Assembly: GCF_000702305.1 (NCBI RefSeq)
Contig: NZ_JNLC01000014.1
Location: 62,001-126,000, forward strand
Length of the DNA: 64,000 nucleotides
Origin: Allobosea sp. 117
GTDB lineage: Bacteria > Pseudomonadota > Alphaproteobacteria > Rhizobiales > Xanthobacteraceae
Direction of reading: 5' to 3'
The notes under the pieces were generated by a model. It saw nothing but the letters and a program-made list of their open reading frames with translations, did not search any database and had not been told where the DNA came from. Within the stretch, counting starts at the first letter, position 1. Every line of letters begins with the position of its first letter. Below are positions 7,843 through 16,744 of the stretch, piece by piece. The translations under genes were made by a program, and so were the position numbers.

Positions 7843-8991
7843 TCAACTCGCGCCAGCGATCGGCCAGTCGGCCGGATCGACCTGCCGGGCCGCGGCCTTG
7901 GTGGCGAGCCGGTAGGCCAGCGGAATGTTGGCCGGACGATCCATGTGGCGCAGCAGCGCCACCTGCTGCGCGTCGACCTCCTCGCCGAGGCTCGCCTTCA
8001 GCCAGTCCGCATCCAGCACGATGTCGTAGCGCAGGAAGCGGAACAGGTGCCCGAAGGGTGGCGCGGTGTCGGCGAGGCTGCCGACCTCCGAGTTGACCGG
8101 CCAGTCCTGCGAGCCCTGCCCCAGCCAGCTCATCAGCATCAGAACGAGGTTCTGGTTGTCGCTGATCTGCGCGGCGAGCGAGGCAATGGCGAGGCCGATG
8201 GCACCGGAGCGGCGCGCCTGTGCGGCGGACAATCGCGGACGAAACGAGCCGGTGCCGATCGAGACGACGGTGAGTTCCTCGGGCCCGGTGCGCCAGTTCA
8301 GCCCGTATTGCGGCAGCAGCGCGTGCATCAGCAGCATCAGCGAGGGGTTGTTGTGCGGGGTCAGCCCGCCATCGACGAACAGGCCGGGCGGCGCGGCCGG
8401 CGTCACCTCGATCAGCTCCGGGTCGAAATAATGCGGCGCCGCCGCGCTCGCCCGCACCAGATTGACCAACGCGATCTCGCGATTGCCGTGGAAGGCGCCA
8501 TCCGGCGGCGTGTTCCAGAAGATCGAGCGCGGATTGTTCATCACGATCCAGGACGAGCCGGTGTCCATGCGCTTCAGAATGACCGCCAGGCCGGTCTGAA
8601 GGTCCTCGCTGTCGAGCCGGCGCGGGCCGATCACCCGCTCGAGCTCGGCGCGCAGGCGGCGCGAGTCGAACTTCGCCTGCAGCCCGACCAGCCGGTAGAA
8701 CGGCTTGTAGAACACCCGCGGCGCGAGCTCCTCGTAGAACGCCCGGATGTCGGAGGCGCGGAAGCCGAGCGCCAGCGCGGTGGCGATGATGGCGCCGGTG
8801 GAGGTGCCGCCGATCAGGTCGAAATGGTCGCACAGCCGCACCTCGCGGCCCGCCGCCCCGTCCAGCACCGCCTCCAGCCGCTCCAGGAAGGCGATGGAGA
8901 TGGCGCCGCGCACGCCGCCGCCGTCGAGCGCGAGAATGCGCTTCGGCCCCGGTCCGAAGAGGTGGCGGTCGCGGCGCGATGCTTCGTCCAC
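7843..8991 (-). CDS. Patatin-like phospholipase (CBASS-effector-like class)
   Basis: 382 residues. The GTG at 8991 is preceded by GGGAGGGGCGG and lies 14 bp after the upstream gene's stop; longer frames upstream are shadows. All parts of the Ser-Asp dyad lipase are present: oxyanion loop DGGGVRG at 23-29, GTSTG at 62-66 with Ser64, and DGG with Asp207. The protein would cleave acyl chains from membrane phospholipids. The length, the ILALDGGGVRG start and the GG-TSTG spacing resemble patatin effectors seen with nucleotide-signal immune systems. No CD-NTase is nearby; instead it is paired with a SLATT-like membrane protein and faces TIR, caspase and SLOG genes. Confidence 0.9.
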   Translation of the reverse strand: MDEASRRDRHLFGPGPKRILALDGGGVRGAISIAFLERLEAVLDGAAGREVRLCDHFDLIGGTSTGAIIATALALGFRASDIRAFYEELAPRVFYKPFYRLVGLQAKFDSRRLRAELERVIGPRRLDSEDLQTGLAVILKRMDTGSSWIVMNNPRSIFWNTPPDGAFHGNREIALVNLVRASAAAPHYFDPELIEVTPAAPPGLFVDGGLTPHNNPSLMLLMHALLPQYGLNWRTGPEELTVVSIGTGSFRPRLSAAQARRSGAIGLAIASLAAQISDNQNLVLMLMSWLGQGSQDWPVNSEVGSLADTAPPFGHLFRFLRYDIVLDADWLKASLGEEVDAQQVALLRHMDRPANIPLAYRLATKAAARQVDPADWPIAGAS

Positions 8992-9005
8992 CCGCCCCTC
9001 CCGCC

Positions 9006-10583
9006 TCAGCGGCGCTTGAGGCGGGACTGGCGCGTCTCGAGCGTCGTGCGCCAGCCGGTCAGGTCCTCGGTCATGATCGCGGCCGCGCGCTCGGCGACCA
9101 GCCGCACCATGCGCGGGGAGACCGGCAGGCGGCGGGCGACAAGGCGCAGTCGCGTCAGTGCGTTGAGCGCCCGCGAGGACCGCTCGATCTGCCGGACGAT
9201 GTCGAATTCCGAACGGAAGGCGGTGATGCCGGCGACCAGCGAGGGCGCCACCGTCATGGCGATGCCGGTGAGCGTCATCCACGGAACGCCGGAGACGCCG
9301 GCCCGCCACAGCCCGATGGCGAACAGCACGAAGCCGGCCGCGATCGCACCGCCGAGCAGCACGCGCGCGATGCGGCGCAGCCGCACATCGAGCCGCAGGA
9401 AGCGGCGCGCGGCGGCGCGGTGATAGTCGATCTGGCCGGCGATCTCGACGTCGAGCACATAGGCGAGCAGCGCACCCGCCCTGTCCGCGGGCAGGAACCC
9501 GTCGGGCGCGCCGGTGTCGAGCCGGCCGACATACCAATCGACCCAGGAGTCGGGCGGCTCGTCCTGCCACGGCGTGCGGGCATCGGCGGCGATGAGGAAG
9601 CGCAGGCAGCGCAGGCATTCGGCGAGCCCGCGATATTCGATCCATTTGCGCTGCCACTTGCCCCGCGAGGCCTGCCGGCGGTCCCAGAAGATGACGGCGG
9701 TGACGACGAGCTGCAGGGGAATGGTGACGACGGACAGACCCGGCGCCAGCACGCCGATGATGGCGCCGGCGAAGATCAGCATGAGCAGCAGGAAGGAGCG
9801 CGTGACGATGGTGCTGCGCCAGCGCTCGCCATAGAAGACGGCGTGGGCATTGGCGCGCGCGGCGACCTCATCGAGCCAGGCGAGGTAGTGCGCGCGCCCG
9901 CCCGTCGCGAAGTCGGCGATGGGACATGGCGGCGGGATCGCGATCCTCACGTCGTCATGCCGCGTGCGCGCCAGCAGAGCAAGCAGCATGTCGTATTCGA
10001 CACGGCCCGGCGCGCGGGGCTCGCCTTCGGCGATATAGGCCGCGAGACGCCCGGCCTCGTCGTTCGGACGCGGGGCGAAGGCGATGGCGGCGAGGCGCTC
10101 GGCCCCGGCGGCGTGGCGGACGAGGCCCGCCTCGGCACCGGAGATGAGGAAGGCCTCGCAATCCTCCTCGGTCGGCAGCTCGATCAGGGTGACGCCGTCG
10201 TCCTCGACGAGCAGGACCGGCAGGTTCCGTTCCATCGCCCGGATGATGAGCGCGTAGCGCTCGGCATGGCCGCCGTCGAGGACTAGGAAATCGACGCCCG
10301 CCTCGGTGCCGGGCTCGCCCTGAATGCGGACCATGAGAGGCCGCGGCTCGCCATAAAATCCCGGCCAGCGCTGGCCGGCGAGCCGCGCCGCCTCGTCGAG
10401 CAGCAGTCCCGCCCGTTCGAGCACCTCGTGCCGACGCTCGGCCCGAGTCGCGAGCAGGACCGTCGCCTGGCACGGCAGGCGGCCGTCCAGCGGTAACGGA
10501 GAGGGCTGCAGACGCTCGCCGGCGTCATCCGGCGCGGGCAGAGCCGCCTCGTCAAGACCGGAATCGAGGTTCCGCAGCGACAT
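9006..10583 (-). CDS. Four-TM SLATT-like membrane protein with degenerate Rossmann (SLOG-like) N-domain
   Basis: 525 residues. Residues 35-160 form an alpha/beta region with FLVLDGG (99-105) and NLPVLLVEDDG (120-130), reminiscent of the clear SLOG domain of the protein at 16745 but lacking its Gly-rich loop. Helix pairs at about 261-300 and 405-456 flank a cytoplasmic segment with KWIEYRGLAE (313-322), a WVDWYVG stretch and GQIDYH (383-388). The C-terminus has IMTEDLTGW (503-511). The same motifs in the same order occur in the 638-aa protein, so the two are paralogues. Such SLATT-type proteins are thought to form membrane-perturbing effectors gated by a nucleotide signal; that role is inference. 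First gene of the arm that continues into the patatin. Confidence 0.7.
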   Translation of the reverse strand: MSLRNLDSGLDEAALPAPDDAGERLQPSPLPLDGRLPCQATVLLATRAERRHEVLERAGLLLDEAARLAGQRWPGFYGEPRPLMVRIQGEPGTEAGVDFLVLDGGHAERYALIIRAMERNLPVLLVEDDGVTLIELPTEEDCEAFLISGAEAGLVRHAAGAERLAAIAFAPRPNDEAGRLAAYIAEGEPRAPGRVEYDMLLALLARTRHDDVRIAIPPPCPIADFATGGRAHYLAWLDEVAARANAHAVFYGERWRSTIVTRSFLLLMLIFAGAIIGVLAPGLSVVTIPLQLVVTAVIFWDRRQASRGKWQRKWIEYRGLAECLRCLRFLIAADARTPWQDEPPDSWVDWYVGRLDTGAPDGFLPADRAGALLAYVLDVEIAGQIDYHRAAARRFLRLDVRLRRIARVLLGGAIAAGFVLFAIGLWRAGVSGVPWMTLTGIAMTVAPSLVAGITAFRSEFDIVRQIERSSRALNALTRLRLVARRLPVSPRMVRLVAERAAAIMTEDLTGWRTTLETRQSRLKRR

Positions 10584-10847
10584 GACAGGTATTTTACTCC
10601 GGGCTGGCGCGACAGCTTATTGCAAGGCGCTCACAACCGGTAGATGCTCATGCGCGCGGAAAGACCGCCGGGGACGCATGTGCCGGCGGGGGCGGCGGGG
10701 GCGGCGGGCGGCGTCAGGACGGGGATCTCCAACCGTCGCGAGCCGCGGGCGGGATGCCGGATTTCGGGCCCACCTACGCTTGCAAAACGCCCAAGACCCC
10801 GACAGTGTCCATAAATCGCTCGCACTTTCCATCAAACGGATCCGGCT
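10584..10847. promoter_or_regulatory. Divergent intergenic spacer of the TIR/SLATT locus
   Basis: 264 bp between the minus-strand SLATT gene and the plus-strand TIR gene, presumably holding both promoters. It contains an AT-richer patch near 10585-10620, a guanine-rich run of GGGGGCGGC repeats (about 10687-10715), and a second less GC-rich patch around 10800-10840 just before the TIR start. No clear operator palindrome was found by eye. Confidence 0.45.
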
Positions 10848-12620
10848 GTGGCGCGGTCGACGAAGACGTCCTGGAAGAGGCCCAAACCGCAACCCGTCTT
10901 CATCAGTCACTCGTCGAAGGACGGGGAGACGGCGATGGCGATATGCAGCGCCATCGAGAAGCGGGGCGTCGGCTGCTGGATCTCGAGCCTCGATGTGGGA
11001 CCAGGCGAGAATTTCCAGGACTCGATCTACCGCGCCATCGGCCAGACGCGGGTCATGGTGCTGGTGTTCAGCCAGAACGCCAACAATTCCGACGAGATCA
11101 AGAAGGAGATCGCCCTCGCCGGCCAGCACAAGCTGGTGGTGATCCCGCTGCGCATCGAGGACGTGCTGCCGAGCAGCGCGTTTGCCTATGAGCTGGCGAC
11201 GCGGCAGTGGATCAACCTGTTCGAAGACTGGAACGCCTCGATCGAGCGGGTGATCGAGCAGATCGACAAGGTTCTCGCCGTCGAGCCGCCCACCCGTGGC
11301 GGCGGCGACGGCGGCGGACAGGAGTCCCCCTCCCCGCGCCCGCCGATCAAGCGCGACGAGGAACGCAGCGTCGCCAAATATGCCATCGTCGCCATGATGC
11401 TGGTGGCGCTCGCGGTGATCGGCGGCGGCGCCTATGCCTGGCACAGGAGCACCGAGGACGCGCGCCTCGCCGCCGAGGAGAAGGCCCGGCAGGAGCGGCT
11501 CGCCGCCGACGAGGCGGCCCGCCAGAAGGCGGCGCAGGAAGCCGCGCTGGCGCTAGCTGCCGCGCAGAAAGCGGCGGCCGACAAGGCCGCGGCCGATCTG
11601 GCGGCGGCCCAGAAGGCGGCACTGGAAAAGGCGGCTGCGGAGAAGGCCGCCGCCGACAAGGCCGAGGCGGACCGGATCGCTGCCGAGAAGGCGGAGGCCG
11701 ACCGGCTGGCGGCCGAGAAGGCCAACGCCGAGCAGCAGATCAAGAACAAGCAGCTCGCGGCCCTGGAGGCCCCTGCCCCGCCGGTGGCGCCGCCATCAAA
11801 GCCGTCGGTGCTCGACGCGCCGCCGCCGCTCGCCGAGATCGGCGTCGGCGGCCAGGTTTTCCGCGACTGCGCCGACTGCCCGGAAATGGTGACGGTCGGC
11901 GCCGGCAAGGCGGTCGTCGGCTCGGCGACGGGCGAGACCGGGCGCTCGCCGAGCGAGGGTCCACAGCAGGTCGTCGCCTTCGCCAGGCCCTTCGCGGTGG
12001 GGCGCACCGACGTCACCTTCGAGGAATGGGACGCCTGCGTCGCCTCCGGCGGCTGCAATGCCTGGCAGCCGGGCGACTATGGCTGGGGGCGCGGCAGGCT
12101 TCCCGTCATCTTCGTCTCGTGGAACGACGCGAACGCCTATGCCGAATGGCTTTCGAAGAAGACCGGCAAGCCCTATCGCCTGATGTCGGAGGCCGAATAC
12201 GAGTTCGTCGCGCGCGCCTGCCGGTCGGCCGATTGCAGCGAGCGCCGCTTCTGGTTCGGCAATGCCATCCAGCCGGAATACGCCAACTACAACTCGCAAT
12301 ATTCCTACGATCGCAGCCCGAAGGCGCAGCCGCGCCGGCGCACGCTCGCGGTCGACGCCTCGCCCACCAACCCGTTCGGGCTCTACCAGATCCTCGGCAA
12401 TGTCCGGCGCTGGATGGCGGACTGCTGGAACCCGACGCTCGACGGGCTGCCCAAGGACGGCTCGGCCCGCACCACCGGCGACTGCGCCTCGCGCGTGCTG
12501 CGCGGCGGCTCGTGGTCGGACGAGCCGGGGGAGTTGCGGGCCTCCGCCCGTTCCTGGGACGACGCCAAGACGCGCAATGCGCAGACGGGCTTCCGCCTCG
12601 CGCGCGACCTAACGCCCTGA
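10848..12620 (+). CDS. TIR domain - TM - Ala-rich coiled coil - FGE-sulfatase-like protein
   Basis: 590 residues with a clear domain order. A TIR domain (about 14-140) begins with PVFISHSSKD. It has the BB-loop region CWISSLDVGPGENF and Glu87 in KKEIALA, which aligns with the catalytic Glu of NAD-cleaving TIRs such as SARM1. One helix (178-197) is followed by an Ala/Lys/Glu-rich coiled coil (about 201-310). A C-terminal formylglycine-generating-enzyme-like domain (about 345-590) has FVSWNDANAYAEWLS, LMSEAEYEFVARAC and VLRGGSW near the end. Paired cysteines (CADC, CVASGGC, CRSADC) suit a periplasmic location. The usual catalytic Cys after RGGSW is absent, so this lobe probably binds rather than modifies. 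GTG start with a weak ribosome site; 21 bp before the caspase gene. Confidence 0.85.
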   Translation: MARSTKTSWKRPKPQPVFISHSSKDGETAMAICSAIEKRGVGCWISSLDVGPGENFQDSIYRAIGQTRVMVLVFSQNANNSDEIKKEIALAGQHKLVVIPLRIEDVLPSSAFAYELATRQWINLFEDWNASIERVIEQIDKVLAVEPPTRGGGDGGGQESPSPRPPIKRDEERSVAKYAIVAMMLVALAVIGGGAYAWHRSTEDARLAAEEKARQERLAADEAARQKAAQEAALALAAAQKAAADKAAADLAAAQKAALEKAAAEKAAADKAEADRIAAEKAEADRLAAEKANAEQQIKNKQLAALEAPAPPVAPPSKPSVLDAPPPLAEIGVGGQVFRDCADCPEMVTVGAGKAVVGSATGETGRSPSEGPQQVVAFARPFAVGRTDVTFEEWDACVASGGCNAWQPGDYGWGRGRLPVIFVSWNDANAYAEWLSKKTGKPYRLMSEAEYEFVARACRSADCSERRFWFGNAIQPEYANYNSQYSYDRSPKAQPRRRTLAVDASPTNPFGLYQILGNVRRWMADCWNPTLDGLPKDGSARTTGDCASRVLRGGSWSDEPGELRASARSWDDAKTRNAQTGFRLARDLTP

Positions 12621-12641
12621 GCGGCACCGAAGGAGGCCAGG

Positions 12642-15341
12642 ATGAGCAGCCGCCCGATCGCACTCCTCAGGACACTGCTCATCGCCTGCGCCGCCCTGCT
12701 CATGGCGGCCTCCGTCGCTCAGGCGCAGACGCGGCGGGCCTTCCTCGTCGGCATCGAGCGCTATGCCGGCGACATCCAGCAGCTCAGCCGCTCGGTCGCC
12801 GACGCGAAGGACCTCGGCCGCGACCTCGAGCAGCTCGACTTCGACCCGAAGAACGTCACCGTCGTCGCCGACCTCAAGAACAAGGCCGAGTTCAACAAGA
12901 AGTTCGACGCCTTCCTCAAGACCATCGAGGAAGGCGACGTCGTGCTGTTCTTCTTTTCAGGCCATGGCCTCGGCATCGACACGCAGGACGACAACTACCT
13001 GCTGCTCAGCGACCTGAAGAGCCTGCTCACCTTCACCCGCGGGCGGGAGAAGGACGTGAAGGACCCCGATATCCTCAAGCTGCGGATGCCGGCCAACACG
13101 GAAGCCTACGAGACCGAGGAGATCCCGCGCGCGGGGATCTCGGTCAAGGAGATCCAGAACAGGATCGCCGAGAAGAAGCCGAAGGTCGCGATCCTGCTGC
13201 TCGACGCCTGCCGCTCGCTCGCGCGGCCCGATCCGCTGGAGACCCGGCGCATCGTGCGCGGCGCCGAGTCCGGCAGCCGGCTGGTACCGGAGAAGGACCT
13301 GCCGCCGGGCTTCATCGTGCTCTATTCCGCCTCCTACGGGGAATCCGCTGTCGAGACGCTGGGGCCGGACGACAGGGGGCGCAACTCGCTGTTCACCAGC
13401 GTGCTGCGCGCGGAGATGGTGCGGCCGGGCCAGACCCTGCCGGACCTCTCGGCGCGGGTGCGGCTGGCGGTGCGTGCTATCGCCGACAAGTCCGGCGCGC
13501 AGCAGGAGCCGGAGTTCTACCAGAACCTCGGCGAGGCGGCCGACTTCGCGCTGATCGATGGGATCGGCGCCGAGCGCTTCCAGATGAGCGACGACCGCTG
13601 CGACGGCTCCAAGAGCGACTGGGAGCAGATCATGATCCAGCCGCGACGCGAGCTGATCGAGCGGCATCTGCGCCGCTATGTCGACTGCGCGAGCGCCGAG
13701 CAGGCCCGGCGCATGCTGGCCAATTTCGCCGACTCCACCGAGGAGATGGCCCCGCGCACGCAGGCGCCCGAGCGTGGCGACATCGACGACTGCGACCGGC
13801 TGGCGGCCTCGGACAGCGACCCCAAGCGGCCGGTCGGCGTGATCGGCGTGTCGCTCGCCAAGATCGATCCCGAGCCCGCCCGCAAGGCCTGCGAGCTCGC
13901 CATCCAGCGCAACCCGAACGTGGTGCGCTTCCGGTTCAACCTCGGGCGCGCGGAGCAGGCGCTGGCGAGCGAGCTGCGCTCCGACGATCCGGCGCAGAAG
14001 GCTGCCTTCGTGCGCGCCCGCCTCACCCTCGAGGAGGCGGCCAACCGCGGCTATCTCGCCGCGCTGAACAACCTCGCCATCCTCTACGACAATGGCTACG
14101 GCGTCGAACCCAACCCGGCGACGGCAAGCAACCTCGTGCGCCGCGCGGCGCAGCAGGGGCTGCCGATCGCGATGTACAATCTCGGCCTGCGCTACAAGGT
14201 CGGCGTCCCCGGCGTCGACCGCGACATCAACCAGGCCTATGAGTGGTTCGCCAAGGCCGCCGAGGGCGAGTTCGTGCCGGCGATGGTGGAGGCGGGCGAC
14301 GCCCTGCGCTACGGGGCCGGGGTCGGCTGGAACCCGCGCCGCGCCGCCGAATATTACCAGCGCGCGGCGGAGGCCGGCTCCGCCCAGGCGATGTTCAAGC
14401 TCGGCACGCTGTATTTCTTCGGCAGCACCCGCGCGAAATACGGCAGCGGCGGACTCGACCCCAAGAGCGTGCCGGCGGACGATTCCCGCGCCCTCCTGTG
14501 GATCGGCCGCGCCGCCGATGTCGGCAGCCCGGACGCGCAGTTCTCCCTCGCCTTCATGATGCGCCGTGGCTTCGGCCTGCCCAATCCGCAGCCGGAGATC
14601 GCCGAGCGCTATTACCGCCTCGCCGCCTATTCCGGCTATGCGGACGCCGAGTTCGAGTTCGCCGACATGCTTCGCACCGGCAAGGTGCTGATCAAGCCGG
14701 AGAACGGCGCCAATGAGGGCATCGAGCTCTTGGAGCGCGCGCTGAGCCAGGGCTCGGCCCGCGCCGCCTGGCAGCTCGCGCAGATCTACCGCAGCGGCCA
14801 GTTCAACCAGGAAAAGAATCCGCAGCTCGCGATGAAATACGCCTATCAGGCGATCAAGCTCGCCACCCTCGCCGACCCGACGAGCTATGACGGCAATTCC
14901 TATTACGAGTTCTCCGCCGGCATCCTGCTCGCGGAAATGGCCGCGAATGGCGAGGCGGTGGACGCCAATGGCAGCCCGCTGCTGACCAGGGACGAGATCG
15001 ATCGGATCGAGACCTTCTACGGCAAGGTCGATCCCGCGACGAAGCAGGTGAAGGTCCGCCGGCTCGCCGTGCCGCTGCGCAGCGCCGGCTATGTCTGCCG
15101 TTCGCGCCAGAACATCTGGGTGTGGGACTGGGGGCGGCTGGAGTCGCCGACCGAGCCGCAGTTCCGCAGCCTGGAACGCACCACCGGCTGCAAGGACAAC
15201 AAGGAGCTGCGCGACACGCTGAGCGCCAGCTTCGCGACCGCGCGCAAGAACGAGGTGCCCTTCGCCGACCTCATCGAGCAGCAGATCAGGTCGGCGGTCT
15301 CAGCGGCGGAAACGCAATCCAACCGCCGCAAGAAGAATTGA
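12642..15341 (+). CDS. Secreted caspase-family (C14) peptidase with Sel1 repeats
   Basis: 899 residues. A signal peptide (1-28, ending SVAQA-Q) points to the periplasm. The caspase p20-like domain (about 31-330) shows GIERYAGD at the start, FFFSGHG with His108 and LLLDACRS with Cys190, the expected dyad order and spacing. From about residue 450 there are at least five Sel1-like helical repeats (AAEYYQRAAEAGSAQAMFKL type) up to about 750, then a region ending in KNEVPFADL. Sel1 repeats bind protein partners. AGGAGG lies five bases before the ATG. It is co-directional with the TIR protein whose FGE lobe should also be periplasmic, suggesting contact across the same compartment. Target and trigger unknown. 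Confidence 0.88.
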   Translation: MSSRPIALLRTLLIACAALLMAASVAQAQTRRAFLVGIERYAGDIQQLSRSVADAKDLGRDLEQLDFDPKNVTVVADLKNKAEFNKKFDAFLKTIEEGDVVLFFFSGHGLGIDTQDDNYLLLSDLKSLLTFTRGREKDVKDPDILKLRMPANTEAYETEEIPRAGISVKEIQNRIAEKKPKVAILLLDACRSLARPDPLETRRIVRGAESGSRLVPEKDLPPGFIVLYSASYGESAVETLGPDDRGRNSLFTSVLRAEMVRPGQTLPDLSARVRLAVRAIADKSGAQQEPEFYQNLGEAADFALIDGIGAERFQMSDDRCDGSKSDWEQIMIQPRRELIERHLRRYVDCASAEQARRMLANFADSTEEMAPRTQAPERGDIDDCDRLAASDSDPKRPVGVIGVSLAKIDPEPARKACELAIQRNPNVVRFRFNLGRAEQALASELRSDDPAQKAAFVRARLTLEEAANRGYLAALNNLAILYDNGYGVEPNPATASNLVRRAAQQGLPIAMYNLGLRYKVGVPGVDRDINQAYEWFAKAAEGEFVPAMVEAGDALRYGAGVGWNPRRAAEYYQRAAEAGSAQAMFKLGTLYFFGSTRAKYGSGGLDPKSVPADDSRALLWIGRAADVGSPDAQFSLAFMMRRGFGLPNPQPEIAERYYRLAAYSGYADAEFEFADMLRTGKVLIKPENGANEGIELLERALSQGSARAAWQLAQIYRSGQFNQEKNPQLAMKYAYQAIKLATLADPTSYDGNSYYEFSAGILLAEMAANGEAVDANGSPLLTRDEIDRIETFYGKVDPATKQVKVRRLAVPLRSAGYVCRSRQNIWVWDWGRLESPTEPQFRSLERTTGCKDNKELRDTLSASFATARKNEVPFADLIEQQIRSAVSAAETQSNRRKKN

Positions 15342-15457
15342 GGGAGTGCGCGCATGCCGTTTGCCCGCCCCTTGCCGAAATGGTACCATTTGAACGGTTT
15401 TGCAGGGGCTGAAGCCCGATTGCCCGCCCTTCGTCGTCAAGGATCGCGGAGCCTGCG

Positions 15458-16636
15458 ATGACGCATCTCATACGCATTGCCGCCGTCACGTTCGGTCTCA
15501 TGTTCGGGCTGGTGCTGTTTCCGGCGCCGTCCCACGCGCAGCTCGAAGGCTTCGTCAACAGCGTCACCCGCAACGTGATACGCGAGATCACGCGGGGGCC
15601 CGGCCACAAGTGCTGCCCGAAGCCTTCGAACAAGAAGACCGGCGGCCAGACCAGCAAGAACACGCGCCAGAACGGCGACACCGCGGAGGCGACACCCGAC
15701 AAGGAGCGCGACACCCGCGTCCTGCAGTCGCTGGCACCGCCGAGCAAGGTGCAGGTCGCCGTGCTGAAGGACATCGTGCCGAGCGCGACACTCGGGCTGC
15801 TCGGCTCGAACGACGACCTCGACCAGGTCGGCTCCGCCACCAGCAAGGACGCCGAGCGCGACTACCTCGTGAAGATCGAGCAGTTGATCGGTCAGTTCCA
15901 GCGCCAGCAGCAGAAGGCCTCCAGCGATGGCGACGTCACCGCCCACGGGATCGAGGTCTCGCTCGACGAGGCGATCAAGGACGCCAAGCTGACCGTGTTC
16001 GCCTCCTTCAAGGGCGAGAACTGGTCCGAGGAACGGCTGAAGGTGATGATCCTCTCGCTGGTCGAGACGCAGATCGGCTCCCTGTTCGACGGCACCAACC
16101 GCGGCAAGGTGGCGATGAGCGACGTCGACGCGATGATCCGCAAGTCGGCAAAGGCGGTCTATGGCCGGCTGTTCGAGACCTCCGAGCTGCTCGCCGCCAA
16201 TCTGTCGTCCGCCATGTTCCTGCAGAAGCTCTACCAGACGCACGGCAGCGCGATGACCAGCGACGTGCGCGAGGGCACCGAGCGCATGCTGACGAAGGCG
16301 GCGTCGACCAGCGCGCAGGAATTCGACCCGCTGTTGCGGCGCGACGAGAACGCCTTCGCGCTCGAATACCGGCTGCAGCGCATCGTGTTCGACTGCCTGA
16401 CCGCCAATATGGAGGCGATCTCCTCGGCGCCGGCCGGCATGGCGACGCGGCAGGAGATCGAGCAGCGCATCGAGGAGAAGGCGTCCGGCGCGTGCGCCTC
16501 CTGGGTGGCGTTCCAGTTCAGGGACGAGGCCGGTAAGCTGAAGAGCCAGCAGCCCATGCCGGTGCGCACCGTGTGGTCCGCCACCGGGCCGCAGGACGAT
16601 CCCTCCATGTATGGGCGCGGCTCCGGCGCGCTCTGA
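15458..16636 (+). CDS. Secreted protein of unknown function in the TIR/caspase locus
   Basis: 392 residues with a clear signal peptide (1-27, ending PSHA-Q). The mature N-terminus is basic and carries a CCPKP pair of cysteines, followed by a Lys/Thr/Asn-rich low-complexity stretch (about 50-85). The rest looks alpha-helical with amphipathic segments (for example around SLDEAIKDAKLTVFASF and LETSELLAANLSSAMFLQ-like regions) and two further cysteines near 310-350. I recognise no family. It lies 116 bp after the caspase gene and 108 bp before the SLOG-SLATT gene on the same strand, so it is likely part of the same module. Confidence 0.75.
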   Translation: MTHLIRIAAVTFGLMFGLVLFPAPSHAQLEGFVNSVTRNVIREITRGPGHKCCPKPSNKKTGGQTSKNTRQNGDTAEATPDKERDTRVLQSLAPPSKVQVAVLKDIVPSATLGLLGSNDDLDQVGSATSKDAERDYLVKIEQLIGQFQRQQQKASSDGDVTAHGIEVSLDEAIKDAKLTVFASFKGENWSEERLKVMILSLVETQIGSLFDGTNRGKVAMSDVDAMIRKSAKAVYGRLFETSELLAANLSSAMFLQKLYQTHGSAMTSDVREGTERMLTKAASTSAQEFDPLLRRDENAFALEYRLQRIVFDCLTANMEAISSAPAGMATRQEIEQRIEEKASGACASWVAFQFRDEAGKLKSQQPMPVRTVWSATGPQDDPSMYGRGSGAL

Positions 16637-16744
16637 CCTCGCCCCCTCGCCGACCCGCCGTCGCGGCAGGGTCCGCGACAGCTTGACCGCCTGACTGTAC
16701 CCTCCTCTGCCAGCGCCGGCGTGGCGCCGTCGCGGGACCGATGC

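Noticed and set aside
11540..11760. Tandem DNA repeat (minisatellite)
   Set aside because: The repeated GCC/AAG codons encode the Ala/Lys/Glu coiled coil of the TIR protein and are degenerate at the DNA level.
11207..14242. 1011-residue plus-strand frame across the TIR and caspase genes
   Set aside because: Arg/Gly-rich shadow; it crosses two well-supported genes.
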